From assembly GCA_963920575.1 (NCBI GenBank), contig OY986971.1, positions 10,914,779 to 10,978,778 on the forward strand: 64,000 bases of DNA, in the 5' to 3' direction. The DNA is from Narthecium ossifragum (taxonomy: Eukaryota; Streptophyta; Magnoliopsida; Dioscoreales; Nartheciaceae). Positions 10,084 to 21,933 of the stretch are shown here, in pieces (positions within the stretch are counted from its first letter, which is position 1; each line of letters starts with the position of its first letter). Both the position numbers and the translations under genes were made by a program. The notes under the pieces are model-generated. The model made no database searches, had not been told where the DNA came from, and saw only the letters and a list, made by a program, of their open reading frames with translations.

Positions 10084-10481
10084 TTCAAAGTCCAAAAGGG
10101 GGTGATTTGGACCTTTAATGAAAAATCGATAAGAGGAAAACCTAGGTAAGAGGAGTCTAATAAAACCTAGGCTTGTAAATGGAGAGAGTAAAAATTAAAG
10201 CAAGTAAATGAATGATAGGATGAGAGTTAAGAGAGATTACACTAGATGTTTATAGGGGTTCGACCAACCTTGCTTACGTCCACTTCACTCAAGGGTCCTC
10301 CTTGAGATTTCACTTCTCTCTATAAAAATATGGTGCAATCTCTTCTAACTCTCATCCTATCATTCATTTACTTGCTTTAATTATTACTCTCTTCATTTAC
10401 AAGCATACAATTTTATTAGACTCCTCCTACGTAGGTTTTCCTCTTATCGAATTTTCATTAAAGGTCCTAATCACCCCCTCT
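10084..10481 (-). mobile_element. Copia-type 5' LTR built as a long inverted repeat
   Basis: It ends next to the PBS and starts (minus strand) TGAAAGTCCAAGAGGGGGTG. The first and last ~158 bp (10087-10240 and 10325-10481) are reverse complements at roughly 90% by eye, leaving a ~90-bp loop that holds GGTTCGACCAACCTTGC, TACGTCCACTTCACTC and TATAAAAATATG. LTRs normally share only short terminal inverted repeats, so this one is unusual. A foldback element lying next to the PBS is the alternative. Confidence 0.65.
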
Positions 10482-10667
10482 TGGACTTTCAGTGCCCATC
10501 GTGCAATACCCTTCCCCTTATCCTACGTCGACGGCGCCCCCTTGTCCTCCATCACCCCCTTCGCCAACTGCTTGCTCTGCCCTTGCACACCTTTCGCGAC
10601 CAAAGGTCTGGCCGCATCTCCCCAGCAATCACGCCGTCAATCACCCTACTCAGCCCTGCACCGTGAC

Positions 10668-10853
10668 TCAGCCTACCAGCTTGAGTTCCTCATCGTAGAG
10701 GGCGAAGATGTAGATGTCGAAGGACTTCCCTGGCATCAGTGGCATCCCGACAATAGACCGGAGATGTGCCACCAGGGCGCCGTTAGAGGCCTTGGTGTTG
10801 TCCACGGTGGTGCCGACCTCATTTGGGTCGACGGCGTGGGGCAGTTCCTCCAT
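10668..10853 (-). pseudogene. Glucan endo-1,3-beta-glucosidase (GH17) fragment
   Basis: A 61-residue minus-strand frame contains DPNEVGTTVDNTKASNGALV, then PLMPGKSFDIYIFALYDEEL. This matches the C-terminal part of plant GH17 beta-1,3-glucanases, where a DPNEVGATV..NA..YNG segment and a PGKSVDTYIFALYDEDLKPGP segment are conserved. The enzyme family hydrolyses callose and fungal glucans at the wall. The upstream catalytic Glu regions are missing, and the frame ends where LKPGP would be expected. It is therefore a gene fragment in repeat DNA, not a working gene. Identification is by remembered family motifs, not a search. Confidence 0.72.
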
Positions 10854-10939
10854 ATTGCAAAGGAGAGAGAGAGAGGAGAGAGGGAGCTCGAGATGGCGTT
10901 TCAGCGAGAGCTTGACGGCGAAAGAGAGTGGGTCGATGA

Positions 10940-11190
10940 TTGTGGATCACGTGGCCGACGACATGGGGCGAGGTCGACGACGTGGGGAGGTCCTCTCGAT
11001 GGCGTGGAGAGCAGAGAGGTCGACGGCGTGGGGAACTCCTCTCGATGGCGTGGGGCGAGGTCGATGGCGTAGGGAACAGAGAGGGGGAGAGGTGGATGGG
11101 GAACATCGAGGTCGACGGCGTGGGGCGAGGTTGATGGCGAGGTTGACGGTGTGGGCGAGGTTGATGGCGTGGCCGACTGGTTGTGCGTGG
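10940..11190. repeat. Degenerate short tandem repeat (GTCGACGGCGTGGGGCGAG)
   Basis: Variants of GAGGTCGACGGCGTGGGG and TCGATGGCGTGGGGCGAGG recur about ten times with irregular spacing. All frames are open because of composition; no protein is inferred. The block ends at the LTR starting at 11215. Confidence 0.6.
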
Positions 11191-11214
11191 TCAACGATGT
11201 GGGGTGAGGTTGAA

Positions 11215-12314
11215 TGTAATGACTCGTCCTTCTATAATTGGACCGACCACATTAGATCGAGGGTCTGGCTTTGTTGGTTTTGGCCCGGTTGGCCCTTTTG
11301 CAGCTCCAAGGGCATTTTGGTAATAAGACATTGTGGAGTTGGGTTTCACACTCACGTAGTGCACACATAGCCTTGAATTGAGATATGTGTTTAATTAGAA
11401 CCTTAGGGGCGCTTCTGATCGGAAGATCAGAGCTCGATTGGAAAATATCAAGATGGACAACTGTGATCGATTCCGGCTCTCAGCCCTGGACGATCGATCG
11501 GTTTTATAGCATGTCGGTTCGGGCCGATATAAACCACCTCTCCTATTCTGTTTCCTTTCCTCTTCTTCTTGTTTCCATGTCCCCCATTCCCCTGGTTCTC
11601 CTTCTCCTCTTCCTTCCCGACGCGAGTGAGACGGTGAGAGAGGGAGCTCCGGTGATTTGGAGGTGGCCACGGCGAGGGCCTCCCTTCTTCTTCCTTCCAC
11701 CCTGTGTCCTACACCCTGTAGTTTCAGCGCTGGAGAGCTTGGTTTTTGAGAGGGATGACTGTTGACACTGCCACTGGTCATCAGAGTGCGTGCCATGGGG
11801 TAGGTAGTGTTTGTAAGGTGTATTTTCCCCTAGAGATGAGATGGAACCTGAGACTTTACTGTTCCATTTTCTTTCAGTGTGACATAGAATAGAATCCTAC
11901 TGTGCTTATCGCTCACTCCTACCCGAGCTGCGTGTGCAGAGCGCTAGCTCTTCTTCTATAGCTCCAGCTGGACAGATCTTTGACGGTGCGTCGACTTCAA
12001 GAGGTGCTCGAGGATCCTGAGGGTCCAGTTGTACTTCAACAGATTTTTGTTTTATAGTTATGATTTGAGGATTGCATTAAATGTATAATTTTCCTATTTG
12101 AGGAATTTAATGTATTTATTGCCTAATTGATGAATGATTGTATTTTGAATTTTGTATCATGCAATACTAAATTTTTAGATTACAGCGTTGCCCTTAGATA
12201 AATATTGTTCAAATTAATTGTGATATTTGTACATAAATGTGCAAGAGATGAATTGAATAGGTTTAGGCCTCTCATGCCCCGGACCGATTGAGTTTTCTGG
12301 GTCAGGGTGTGACA
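11215..12314 (+). mobile_element. Chromovirus-type LTR, plus, probably internally deleted
   Basis: It starts TGTAATGACTCGTCCTTCTA (a decayed TGTGAGGACCCGTTCCT) and ends GAGTTTTCTGGGTCAGGGTGTGACA. Length is about 1.1 kb, against 1.7-2.9 kb for relatives. The CCTACTGTGCTTATCGCTCACTCCTACCCG block is at about 11898-11927. Gag-like coding in the same orientation begins within 100 bp downstream, so it is probably the 5' LTR of the gag-pro relic that follows. No PBS is visible. Confidence 0.7.
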
Positions 12315-12473
12315 AGGATAGTTAGCCAGAGATGGTGGATCAGTCTATTGCTAGGACTCCTGCCATGCGAGAGTTACCGAGGGCACAAGAGGTTGTGGGT
12401 TGTGCCACAAGTTGCAACCTCTATGTCGAGGGCGGCTCGAGAACTTATGGAATTCTTGAAGCTGCACCCTCCA

Positions 12474-15371
12474 TGTCATACACCGACTCATAAAACCCAT
12501 CCAGATCGAGGCGTGAACTACCTAAACCTGTGCAACAGCTTCAACTGGCGCAAGATATATTTAATAGAGAATAAATTTACAGCTACGAATTTGAACAAAT
12601 AAGATATGGAACAAATAACTAATTATTACATTTCTCAAATCTACATTAAAGAATATTACAGCCGTTCTTACATACAACTGAATTGAAAATCGTACAATTC
12701 TGTCCTCGAATAGATCAGATTATGCCTCAATTTGTACATCATAATATAAAACTGTAAGAAAACTATGTAAAGCTCTTCGAAGCTCCAAGTCCTCGACCCC
12801 CTCGAGAATGTTGCGCCATGTTCTAGAAGAACACATGAAAGAAGGAATTGCATCTACTTGCATCGCTGATGCAGCCCGAGTAGGATGAGCAATAATGTCT
12901 AGTAAGGTTCTACTCTACGTCGCATAGAAATGGAGGGAAACTGCAAGAACTATGGCATTCTCCACCTAAGCCTAAGGTATGCTAGGGGGCCCCATAACCC
13001 ATGTTCAGGTTTCGTCCTCCCCCAAGAACAAACGAGAGGAAACAAGGACTGCAGGCTCTTGTCCAAGTACCACTCTGCCCGGTCGTACCATATCTCATGG
13101 CGACATAGAAGTCAGGGGCATCGACATCCATCCTTATCACTTGGCCTCGGAGACCCGACACAACCTCTACACCTCAAATACAAGAATATGATATATAGTC
13201 GACTATAACAATAACCTCAAATCATATAAAACATAATCCTTTGATGAAAATCACGTTTTAACCTTCAACAAACTAAACCCCGGTCCTAGGGCAAGATCCG
13301 GGCTACCCAAGACAGCCAGATCGACGATCGAACCCATAACCAACCACCTAGCATGAATGCCTCCAATGCAAGCATCATGCATGATGCTATTCAAACAACT
13401 AGGCCTAGGTGTTTCTACATGCCATATCATCAAACAATCATCCAACAGAATGAGACAGCAATGTAACAAGATAGAGGAAGAAGCAATTATTCACAAGCTA
13501 TTAACACACTACTAGTTAGGAACAAGGGAGCAATAAGAGGCCACAATCACTCAACCATCCACAAGCTGCAAACCAACACATAGCCACCACAGATACATCA
13601 CGACAATCCATCAATTAGGCATACACTCTACTTGTATAATTATCCAAGCCATGCATAATATCATTTAACAAACAGGGGCACACCATCGGCCCATTTAATC
13701 TACACGTTCTCAAGCGGCATCACTTTCTGCTTAACCCACCAATAAAATAGAAACGGGGACACAACCGGCCATAGGCTTGAACATGACATAAAAATATACA
13801 ACTGACATAATTAGCATGAGAATATAAGAATTGAATAGGGGGAGGGACAAATGGCATTAACGGATAGCAATTACCATTAAATACGGGAAAACAACAAAAT
13901 TCGGCATAGCTCTAAATTGAAGGATTAAATCCAAGTCAAAGAATTATACAAGATCAATTCGACATGAATAAAGGGAATCCCACAATTTGTTGTAATGTGG
14001 TCCTTTGCCTGGCTCCCGATTAGTCGATACCTAGCCAAATCGGTCAGAAGTCGAGAACCTAGAACAATCAGACATTAAAGGGAAAGGAGCTAAGAACCCC
14101 TCTAATATGACTCCAAAATCCAATCGATCAAACTCCATGGGCTAGGGGCATAGCACGGAGCTCTCCATTCGATCTATACGCCAGCCGCGAAGACACAACA
14201 TGACAACAGGGAACAGAGCAACGACAGGGGAATCTAATCCATCGAGCATCAAAACCCATCTATCTCCAGCAGAACCAAACCAAATACCATAACACCAGCT
14301 AGAACTCAGAGAAGAGCTATGGGAAAATCCCAACTATCCCCGAGTCAAGAGCAGGGGAAGGACAAAGGAACGCAACCGACATGCATGCCCTAGCTAAAGG
14401 GAGAAGAGAGCCATAGAGGAGGAAATCTCGTTGAAACCTAACTACAACTAGTAACCCAGGAACAGGGAAAGGAATCCAAACTAACAATAGAAGATTCGAG
14501 GAAAAATAGCGGGCGGGCGGGGGGGGGGGGTAGGGGGGGAGGGGGGTTGGAGGACCTCAAGCCTCCGGTAACCCAGGAACATGGAAGGGAATCCGACAAA
14601 ACCAAACCTCTAATCCACTGCAGCAAGGAGAAGAAGGCAACCTCACAGATATCGTAGGCTAACATGCATCCTGGCAGAACAGCAAAGAGGGAAAAGATAC
14701 CCATCAGAAGCCAAGAAATCCAAGGGGACAACAAGATCCTAGCCTAACAAGCATCAAAGAAAACCCTATTGGCCTAACAAGAGGTTAGGGTAGAAATCCC
14801 TACCTTTCTAGACCTAGATCACTTCCTCCCTTGTCTTCTCCGGTTGCGGTTGTCGTCTCTGATCTTGTCGCCGCCTCGTTTTTCCCCATCTGCGGTCTCC
14901 GCCACCATCCCCAATCTCGCCATCATTGAAGAGGGAAGCTCAGTCGTCGTCGTTGCCCTCCCCTCCGGTCGCCACCACCTCTCTCTCTCTGGTCACAAAT
15001 CTCTCCTCTCTCCCCCTGATCGAGCCGCAGCCATCTCTCGCACTCTCTCTCTCGCGAACTCAACAGTGCCCTAATGGGAGGGGGTTAACAAACTTAGATC
15101 TTGACCGTCCAATCAGCCAGATCTGATTCTAACTGTTCAAATCTTGATTCTTGTGATCAAACTCAGATCCTCAGATCTAGAGTACTCCTAATGATCTAAT
15201 CAAGCACATACATCATTACAAGGTCGTATGTATGCTACGCATGTGTGAAACGAACTCCGCCAAGGTTAATTTACTAAATTACCCCCCGGAGCCACAACGA
15301 TCAAGGGAGATCAAGTGAAATAGACCCTGGACCCACGTGGTCGGACCGGGTTGGATGTCTGGGTCCTGACA
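12474..15371 (-). mobile_element. Solo chromovirus LTR, minus orientation
   Basis: 2898 bp, starting TGTCATACACCGACTCATAA and ending GGATGTCTGGGTCCTGACA on the plus strand, with a perfect TSD CTCCA (12469-12473 and 15372-15376). Removing it brings the two Gag pieces of the host element together. It includes the conserved AGCCCGAGTAGGATGAGCAATAATG block (about 12873) and the AAACCCCGGTCCTAGGGC block (about 13273). No coding region or PBS is attached. Confidence 0.9.
14513..14549 (+). repeat. G-rich run in solo LTR
   Basis: A run of guanines broken by single C, T or A bases (GCGGGCGGG followed by G(12)). It could form a G-quadruplex on the plus strand or could include a sequencing slip. Confidence 0.6.
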
Positions 15372-15544
15372 CTCCACGTTTGCTGGCACCGAGGGAGTAG
15401 TGGCAGCTGAGGATTGGCTGGCGGAGATGGTCAAGAACTTCATGGTCATTGACTTTGCTAGTGATGCCACAAGGGTCCGCCTAGCATCGTATCTGTTGAC
15501 GGGGCGAGGTACAGACTGGTGGAACCGAGAGTGTACTAGTCAAG

Positions 15545-17050
15545 TGATGAATGCATGAAAGTGCACTCTGAACAATCTTATAACAGTCTTAAATATTAAA
15601 TTCTTTAGCCTTAATCAACCTCTTTAGTACCGTTTTTACACTTATATGTTGCTTCACAAAGATTGGATGAAAAATGCCGGAAATTGGAATTAAAAGGAGC
15701 AAAGAAGCTGAAAAGATTATATTGTCAACTTGGAAGATTAAACTGTACCTTCCCATGAAGAACCAGATGATGGACCATATATTATTGGAAAGCTCTTGAA
15801 TTCTAGTTTCTGGAGAATTTTATGGTTCGTGATTCCGAGTTTCCTAGAGGAAGTTACGACATTTTTAGTACCAATGGCGCAGTCTAAATGACAAAAGAGA
15901 AAATACGCAGGAAAGATGATCGATCTTCTTCCTCTATGAAGATCGATTATTTATTCACCATGAGATGACAGAGAGCTATATTTACTCGGATTGATCTTTT
16001 CCCTTAAGAAGATCGATCATCTTCGTAGTTGAGAAAATTGATAAAATCGACGATGCAAATGATCGATCATCTCCTTTAAAATGATCGATCATTCTCGGGG
16101 TGTGACACTTCTACATGATTAAATGATCGATCTTCACCCCTAAAAGATCGATCTTTATATAATTGCTGAGTAAAATCATGGGTGCAGATCTAATCTGAGT
16201 TGGAGACCTTTGAAGCTTATAAATAGACAACTTAGGGCTATTCAAAGGGACTTTTTGGAGGACTTTTCTGGAAATCTCGAGGAGAGGAAGCTGCGTTAGG
16301 GTTTGTTTTCTTCAATTTTCTTTCTTTATTTTTCCTTGAACACTTTTGTTGTCCTCATGATGAATATGAGTGGCTAGTTTCTTTTCTAAGGTACCGATGT
16401 AGCCTAACAGAATCATTCTATGTTATTAAATCATGCTTATTTAATTAGTTTATATTTCTTGTTGCATTCATTATTATAACTGAGATCTTAAATACCTTTA
16501 TCTGGCCAATAGAAGTATTATAGATTGTTTTATGTGAGATTGGGTGAGGGTTCATTCACTAATCTTGCAGGATCTATGAATGAATGAGTTTATGTCAAAG
16601 CCGGGTTCAAGCTAAGACAATTTTTCTTTCATAATTCTTCTTTAGAGCTTAATGGATTCTTGATTAACACTTTGCTATGGGTACATTAGCAAGGGTTAAT
16701 TGAGAGTACTTGGTGAAGACCGCGATCCAACAGATCGTCATAGCGGAAGAATGAACCCTTGGATTTAAACTGACATTTTGTTGATTCAATGCATAGAATG
16801 AGGATGTTATGGTGAAATCAAAACCTTAGTCTTCATCAATCAAATTTCCATAATTTTCTTATTTCGTTATTAGATCTTCTATTTTCGGTACTTCTTATTT
16901 CTTACTTTACCTTCCTTATTTTCTTTCTTCTCTATTTTTTAGCGTTTTACTCTAATAATCTTTACAAATCACTTTGGGTACGATACTCATCTTGTTGTTG
17001 TACTGACCACATCGATTCGTATTCTTGTGAGATATAAAATTTATTCACCA
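15545..17050 (+). mobile_element. Athila-type LTR, diverged family A copy
   Basis: It starts TGATGAATGCATGAAAGTGC and ends GATATAAAATTTATTCACCA, with family A blocks throughout: GAAGCTGAAAAG, TCTGGAGAATTTTA, the GATTGGGTGAGGGTTCATTC segment, and TGGGTACGATACTC. The TATA box is TTATAAATAG (about 16217). The palindrome array (15919-16158) sits at the same place as in family A but uses different flanks. The sequence CACATCGATTCGTATACTTG occurs twice around the 3' end (about 16988 and 17049), so the boundary is disturbed and no clean TSD was found. No interior is attached. Confidence 0.85.
15915..16165. promoter_or_regulatory. GATCGATC array, TGATCGATCA / AGATCGATCT type
   Basis: About seven exact or near GATCGATC cores, flanked by TGA/TCA or AAGA/TCTT rather than TCC/GGA. 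Examples are ATGATCGATCATC at about 16060 and AAGATCGATCTTT at about 16145. It lies upstream of the TATA box at 16218, as in the other family A LTRs. Confidence 0.55.
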
Positions 17051-17131
17051 CATCGATTCGTATACTTGCTTCGAATAGGGCCTTCAAGATAATATCCGAG
17101 TGCAGGTGGCATCGCATTGTCTGACACTTAT

Positions 17132-18492
17132 TGATCGCTCCACAAACGTCTCATTAATCGTGCGCAATTTTAAGTTTAAAAATTTATAAACTGTTATTTT
17201 AACACTAAACTAATCTGATAGAATAATGGTGAAATAAGGGGTCGATCCACAGAGAAACAAACTATTGATGCAATCAATGAAAACAAACTTAAATCTTAGT
17301 ACTCTATTCTAAAGCAACAAAAGGGTTTATTGGGTTTTGGAAATTAAGTAATGAAAACTAACTAAGAAAGCAATGTAAATTAAGATTAAGATAAATCAAT
17401 GAGAGAAAAACCTCGGGATTACTCAATCCACTTTAGTTTCACTTCCTGTATTCTCTAGTTATCCTCTTGTTTTCTTATCTAGACGTTATACATTCATAGC
17501 TTCTTAAGCTTACATGAATCCCTGAAAGAAGGTTAGTGTTTTCCAAGTGCATACTTTATCTTCGATTAGCATAGCTTGTCATCAGGTTAACCTTAACACA
17601 ATCTATCGTCTCTAAGCATAAAGTATCTCATTGGTTATTCACAAACCACATGAAAACTATCTTATAGATCTCTACTTTCAATCATCGAAATTAAGTAGGT
17701 CTAAAAATACGTTAAGGAACTCTGTTCCCTCAACTCTTTTATCATTAAAATAAAATCCATTAGATCATGTCTAGGACAAGAAATACAAGATTCCAACTAA
17801 AAATTATAGAAAATCTACACTAAAGCTTTATGAGATCCCTAAGTATAAGAATCAGCCACTCATCTTGGGGATGGAAGCCATAGATTCGATGAAGAACTTC
17901 AAGGATCTACGCTTTGACTCCTTCCACTTCAGAAAATCTTCCAAACCCTAATTCTCTCTTTTTTCTCTATGGAGACCTCCGATTTTTGGCCAGAAAACCT
18001 CCTTTTATAGGGAGAAACTCGGCTCAAGTAGTAACACATAAAGTAGAACTCTATCTCTAATGTTTCTGAAATTAGCTTTCCGCCTGACCGATCGATCGCC
18101 CATATGATCCATTGATCGTCACTATTCTATGATCGATCGTCCTTCTGGCCGATCAATCATCTAGACTGGTTTCTTCAGCCAACTTCATTTTGATAATTCT
18201 GAAACGTATGTATGGAATTTGGCGAAGCATCCAATATGAAAATTGTTCATATCAGTGTCTTCTAAAACTCCGCCAAATTTTGAAGAATTTAGGGATTTTT
18301 TGAAAATTACGGTGAATTCTTTTCAAACTAACAGTGGAGTAGCGTATTTTCAGCATACTAATCTTTTTCTGTATTTTCTATATTGAATCTTCATTAAACC
18401 TAAAATCAATTAACAAACTATCAAATATAAACACTCTCAGGCTAACAAAGATAAGTTAAGTGATTTAATTACGAATATTTTGTGACTCATCA
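17132..18492 (-). mobile_element. Solo Athila-type LTR, family B relative
   Basis: On the plus strand it starts TGATCGCTCCACAAACGTC and ends TTTTGTGACTCATCA, the reverse complements of the termini of the LTRs of the 12.7-kb element (TGATGAGTCAC ... GTTTGTGAGCGATCA). The flanks CTTAT (17127-17131) and CCTAT (18493-18497) match at four of five bases. The length is 1361 bp. A palindrome cluster (about 18085-18172: ACCGATCGATCGCCC, ATGATCGATCGTCC, CCGATCAATCATC) lies upstream of its promoter in LTR orientation. It interrupts the gag relic. Confidence 0.85.
18085..18172. promoter_or_regulatory. Small GATCGATC cluster in family B-type solo LTR
   Basis: Two exact GATCGATC cores (about 18091 and 18132) plus near copies ATTGATCGTC and CGATCAATCATC within 90 bp. 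Confidence 0.5.
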
Positions 18493-19330
18493 CCTATGTT
18501 GTAGTATTAGACAGTGTGCATGCCACCGAGAAGACACTGGAGGATTGTCAATGTAGCAGAGTCCAGACATTAGTGGCGCCAACGGTTGCTGTGTCCAGTG
18601 CAGGACCATCTAGAGGGTTATTCAGGAGGAGGTTTGGGAACAAGTAGAGGCCGCAACCGGGACAGCAGTAGAAGCCACATCAACATCAGCAGCAATCCCG
18701 ACAGGGGAATGACAGCCGACAGTCACAGTCTTGCAAGGGTCAGAAGAGGAGAGCTGATGGAGGACCTCTTGTGTGTTATGGATGTCAGCTGCCCGGACAC
18801 ATCAAGAGGTATTTCCCTTTAGCTCAATGGGGTCAGCCATCTACTCAGACATCTGTAGCCTCGCCCAGGGACCCCACCGGGGAGAAGCCCTAGTGCGTAG
18901 GGCAGAGGAGGTCAAGGGGGCAGGGTAGAGTGTTTGCACCACCAGAGACTTCGACGCCTATAGAGCCTTCCATTGTTTGAGATATCGTTTTACTTTTTGA
19001 CACTCCAATCTCAGTTCTTTTTTATTCTAGTGCTTCGTATTCCAGTGTATCGGCCTCTTGTGTTTGTCTGTTGGGGTTAGAGCCAGTGGCCTTAGAGACT
19101 GTGATGTATGCAGGAACACCTGTTGGGAGCGGAGCCCGAGTCTTTTGGGTATGTCAGGGATGCAAGCTAGAGCTTGGAGATATTCGGCTAGAGGTGGACC
19201 TATGTGTCCTTGAGATGTCGGGATTCGACGCCATCCTCGGTATGGATTAGTTGGGATCCTATCGAGCGCTGATTGACTTCTACCAAGCGCTGATTGATAC
19301 TTCCTTCATCTTGGTTCTGTAGCATCGCCC

Positions 19331-19437
19331 AGTGAATGGTGCGCTGCACGTCTATGTTCTGCATTCCTCTGAGAGTTTACGTGACAAAATGTTAGCAATA
19401 TGTGACAAAATAGACTACGTGGATAAAGGTAAATATC
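19331..19437. other. Unassigned DNA between two elements
   Basis: A short stretch between the decayed gag-pro relic and the LTR at 19438. It may be the start of the lost RT region of the relic; no motif can be named. Confidence 0.3.
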
Positions 19438-21722
19438 TGTCACGACCCGACCTGGAAAACCCATCCGGTCCAGGGAGTGAGGGTTCCAAATCTACTCAAT
19501 CCATATGTGGCGCATTTATAATAAGATAAAGTATCTAAATTAAACAATTGATCATGGGTCAAATTGCAATCTCTAATATAAGACAGAATTTTGATACATA
19601 TGATCTTCAAAAGATATATATAAAACTATCAAAATCCTTACAGAAGAAAATTATATATTTATGTCATCCAAAAAGGGAAACTGGACCCCAAGTTCTCAAA
19701 CGCCTCCAGTGGTCGACGCGTCATGAAGTGTCTGTCCAGTAGGTGCTACAGAAGAAGAGCTGACGCTTGTACCTACGAAACGCAGCCCGGATAGGAGTGT
19801 GCGATGAGCCCAACTGGATTCTATACTATGACGCTCACAAAGGAAGGGAGACAAAAAATTCCCAGGTTCCAACTCATCTCTAGGGGGAAAACATACGTTA
19901 TGTTCACCGCCTACCCCATGGCACGCACTCTGATGACCTCCACGGTTAACAGTCGTCCCTCTCAAACCGAGCACTCTAGCATTGAAACAACATGGGTAGA
20001 ACCCGTGGCGGTACATAACTTCTTCTACTGAAATGAAACTGAGATTGGAACCTAAGACGACCTCTAGACCCCAATCAGAGTAAATTTCAGTCGTAGACCT
20101 TACTACCCAGCCTCGGTCCTACGGCGAGATCCGAGCTGTCGGAGTCCTCAGATCGGCGATCAACCCATCACCCGCGCCTAGCTTAGAATGCATCTAATGC
20201 AATCAATTCATGTATGATCATACACACATAGATAAGATTCAGGCATGCAACAATATGTCAGATAATATATAGGGCTAGACGCGCACGTAGCTCGCCAAGG
20301 GTGAACATAGCATAAGGTCTAGATAAAGCGAATAAATAGGCATGTAGGCCTAAAAATGGGATACAATCCCATCTAGTCAATCAACAACTACTTTAATTAA
20401 CAATATACAACGGGTTATGACCCCGGCACACGCAGGCTAGCAACGAGGCTATTAATTAAAGTAGTAGGGCACATCATCGGCCCATTTATTCTACACATCC
20501 CAAGGGGCGTGAATCTCTTGATTCAACCACAAGCCCCACCTAGGGTTGGGCCACACATAGGGCCTTACACATATATATTATCATATATATATGACATGAT
20601 TAAAACTATCGAATTATCGAAATAAAACAAATGATACTACTAATTTTGAAAAATCCTAACTTTCACTCTAGAAATTCGATTGACATGAGACTTGATATGC
20701 CTTCTCAAAGACATTCCCTGAATCACATATCCAAAAATTGGATTAATCGGGTAAAAGGAAATACGTGAAAGCCCATCATTTTGGTAACAATCCAGATTCG
20801 ATAAACAACGCATAACCCTTTGAAAATTCGTCGGATTGAAACCAAAATATAAACATCACTCCTAAAGATCACTAAGATGATCTCCTCCAAAACTCAAATC
20901 AATTAGATAATGAATTTGTACTTAATCCAAATTTGCTGCACATCTCTTCCATTTAATTCACTAACAATCGTATGTAAATCGGAATTGAAAGATAACCCAT
21001 ATATCTACAACTTTTATGCCAAAGACCAACTGAGATCAGACACGTACAACTCTGGAATCAAGATAGAACATCGCTGTTCAAATTGAACCAGAAAATCTGA
21101 AAATAGCTAAAGGGAAACTTGCTTAAATCCAATTCAAATCAAACCAAAATCCAACCAAACTTAAATCAGATCTTAAGCAAGCCCAAACGCATCATATAAC
21201 ACAGTTTAATTGAAGAAACATGCATTCAATCAAAGAATAACACTTAAACAAGGCTTAGAGAAGAATCCTATCTAACTACGCTTAAAACAGAGCTTGTTCG
21301 CGGGTTCTTATAAGCTCGAGACCAATCGATCGTTCCTAAAAAGATCGATCGTCCTACATCGGTTCAGCACCCTTATCTAGACACAACAAAGGCGGTGCCG
21401 ACATAAAGCCCGATCGATTGTCCACGAGCCAATCGATCGTCCCAGGGATGACAGCTGTCCTAAAGACAAGCTATCGCGCCCGAGCTAGGATCTTTCAGTC
21501 CCAAGCTCGTCTAAGGTTCTAACAAGTACAATAATCATTTATGGGGCTGTGTCTGCGCTACACATGTGTGAAACAAACCGCCAAGGTGTAATTTACCAAA
21601 TTACCCTTGATGTCCAAAAGCAACAATGCAATCAAACTGATCACACTGGATGCGAAAATAGGCCAACAGGGAATGACCCCGACCTACGTGGTCGAGCCAG
21701 GTTAGAGGAACGGGTCCTCACA
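19438..21722 (-). mobile_element. Chromovirus 3' LTR, minus orientation
   Basis: It starts TGTCACGACCCGACCTGGAA and ends GTTAGAGGAACGGGTCCTCACA on the plus strand (2285 bp). The adjoining CATTAAAAGAATTTTGTCTTGAAATTC is a decayed version of the segment that flanks the 3' LTR at 41709. It is therefore the 3' LTR of the minus-strand element whose pol lies at 21850-26087. The CTACGAAACGCAGCCCGGATAGGAG block (about 19772) and the CCTCGGTCCTACGGCGAGATC block (about 20112) are conserved. A palindrome cluster is at 21328-21446. Confidence 0.85.
21328..21446. promoter_or_regulatory. GATCGATC cluster in chromovirus 3' LTR
   Basis: CCAATCGATCGTTCC, AAGATCGATCGTCC, CCGATCGATTGTCC and CCAATCGATCGTCCC occur within 120 bp near the LTR start (LTR orientation). 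The same relative position is used in the sister LTRs. Confidence 0.5.
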
Positions 21723-21933
21723 ACCTAACATCATTAAAAGAATTTTGTCTTGAAATTCAATAAGAAAAGGCTGGGAAAGAAAGAACAAAATAGGCCTACT
21801 TGGACAAACAAAGCTAAAAGTTAGGGGCACCAACGCCCACAGATTTCTACCTGCTGAAAGGAACAGTCTGGGATACTCCCGATGCAAGCGATCCTCTTGC
21901 TCCCAAGTTAGCTCCTCGACTCCTTCGATGTAA

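Larger units (their letters stand above)
12397..19330 (+). pseudogene. gag-pro: Chromovirus gag-pro relic broken by three LTR insertions
   Basis: Gag pieces in order: RELMEFLKLHPP (12437-12473); FAGTEG, AEDWLAEMVKNF, DATRVRLASYLLTGRGTDWWNRE (15377-15541); a poorly preserved piece at about 17055-17131; then 18493 onward with LVLDSVHATEKTLEDCQ. The zinc knuckle CYGCQLPGHIKRYF (18773-18815) has its last Cys changed to Tyr. The protease follows, with VYAGTPVGSGARVFWVCQGC and MSGFDAILGMD (19100-19250). The expected catalytic DSGAS reads YSSAS at about 19025, so it is inactive. Insertions are a solo LTR at 12474-15371, an LTR at 15545-17050 and a solo LTR at 17132-18492. Many stops and at least one single-base deletion (at the 12473/15377 junction) are present. 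No RT follows before the next LTR at 19438. Confidence 0.8.

Noticed and set aside
10542..11370. Long plus-strand frames around 10.5-11.4 kb as a host gene
   Set aside because: They run through a degenerate GTCGACGGCGTGGGG repeat and into an LTR; the supported signal is the minus-strand GH17 fragment.
12474..15371. A host gene within this 2.9-kb stretch
   Set aside because: It is bounded by a perfect CTCCA duplication, has LTR ends and conserved LTR blocks, and has only short shadow frames.
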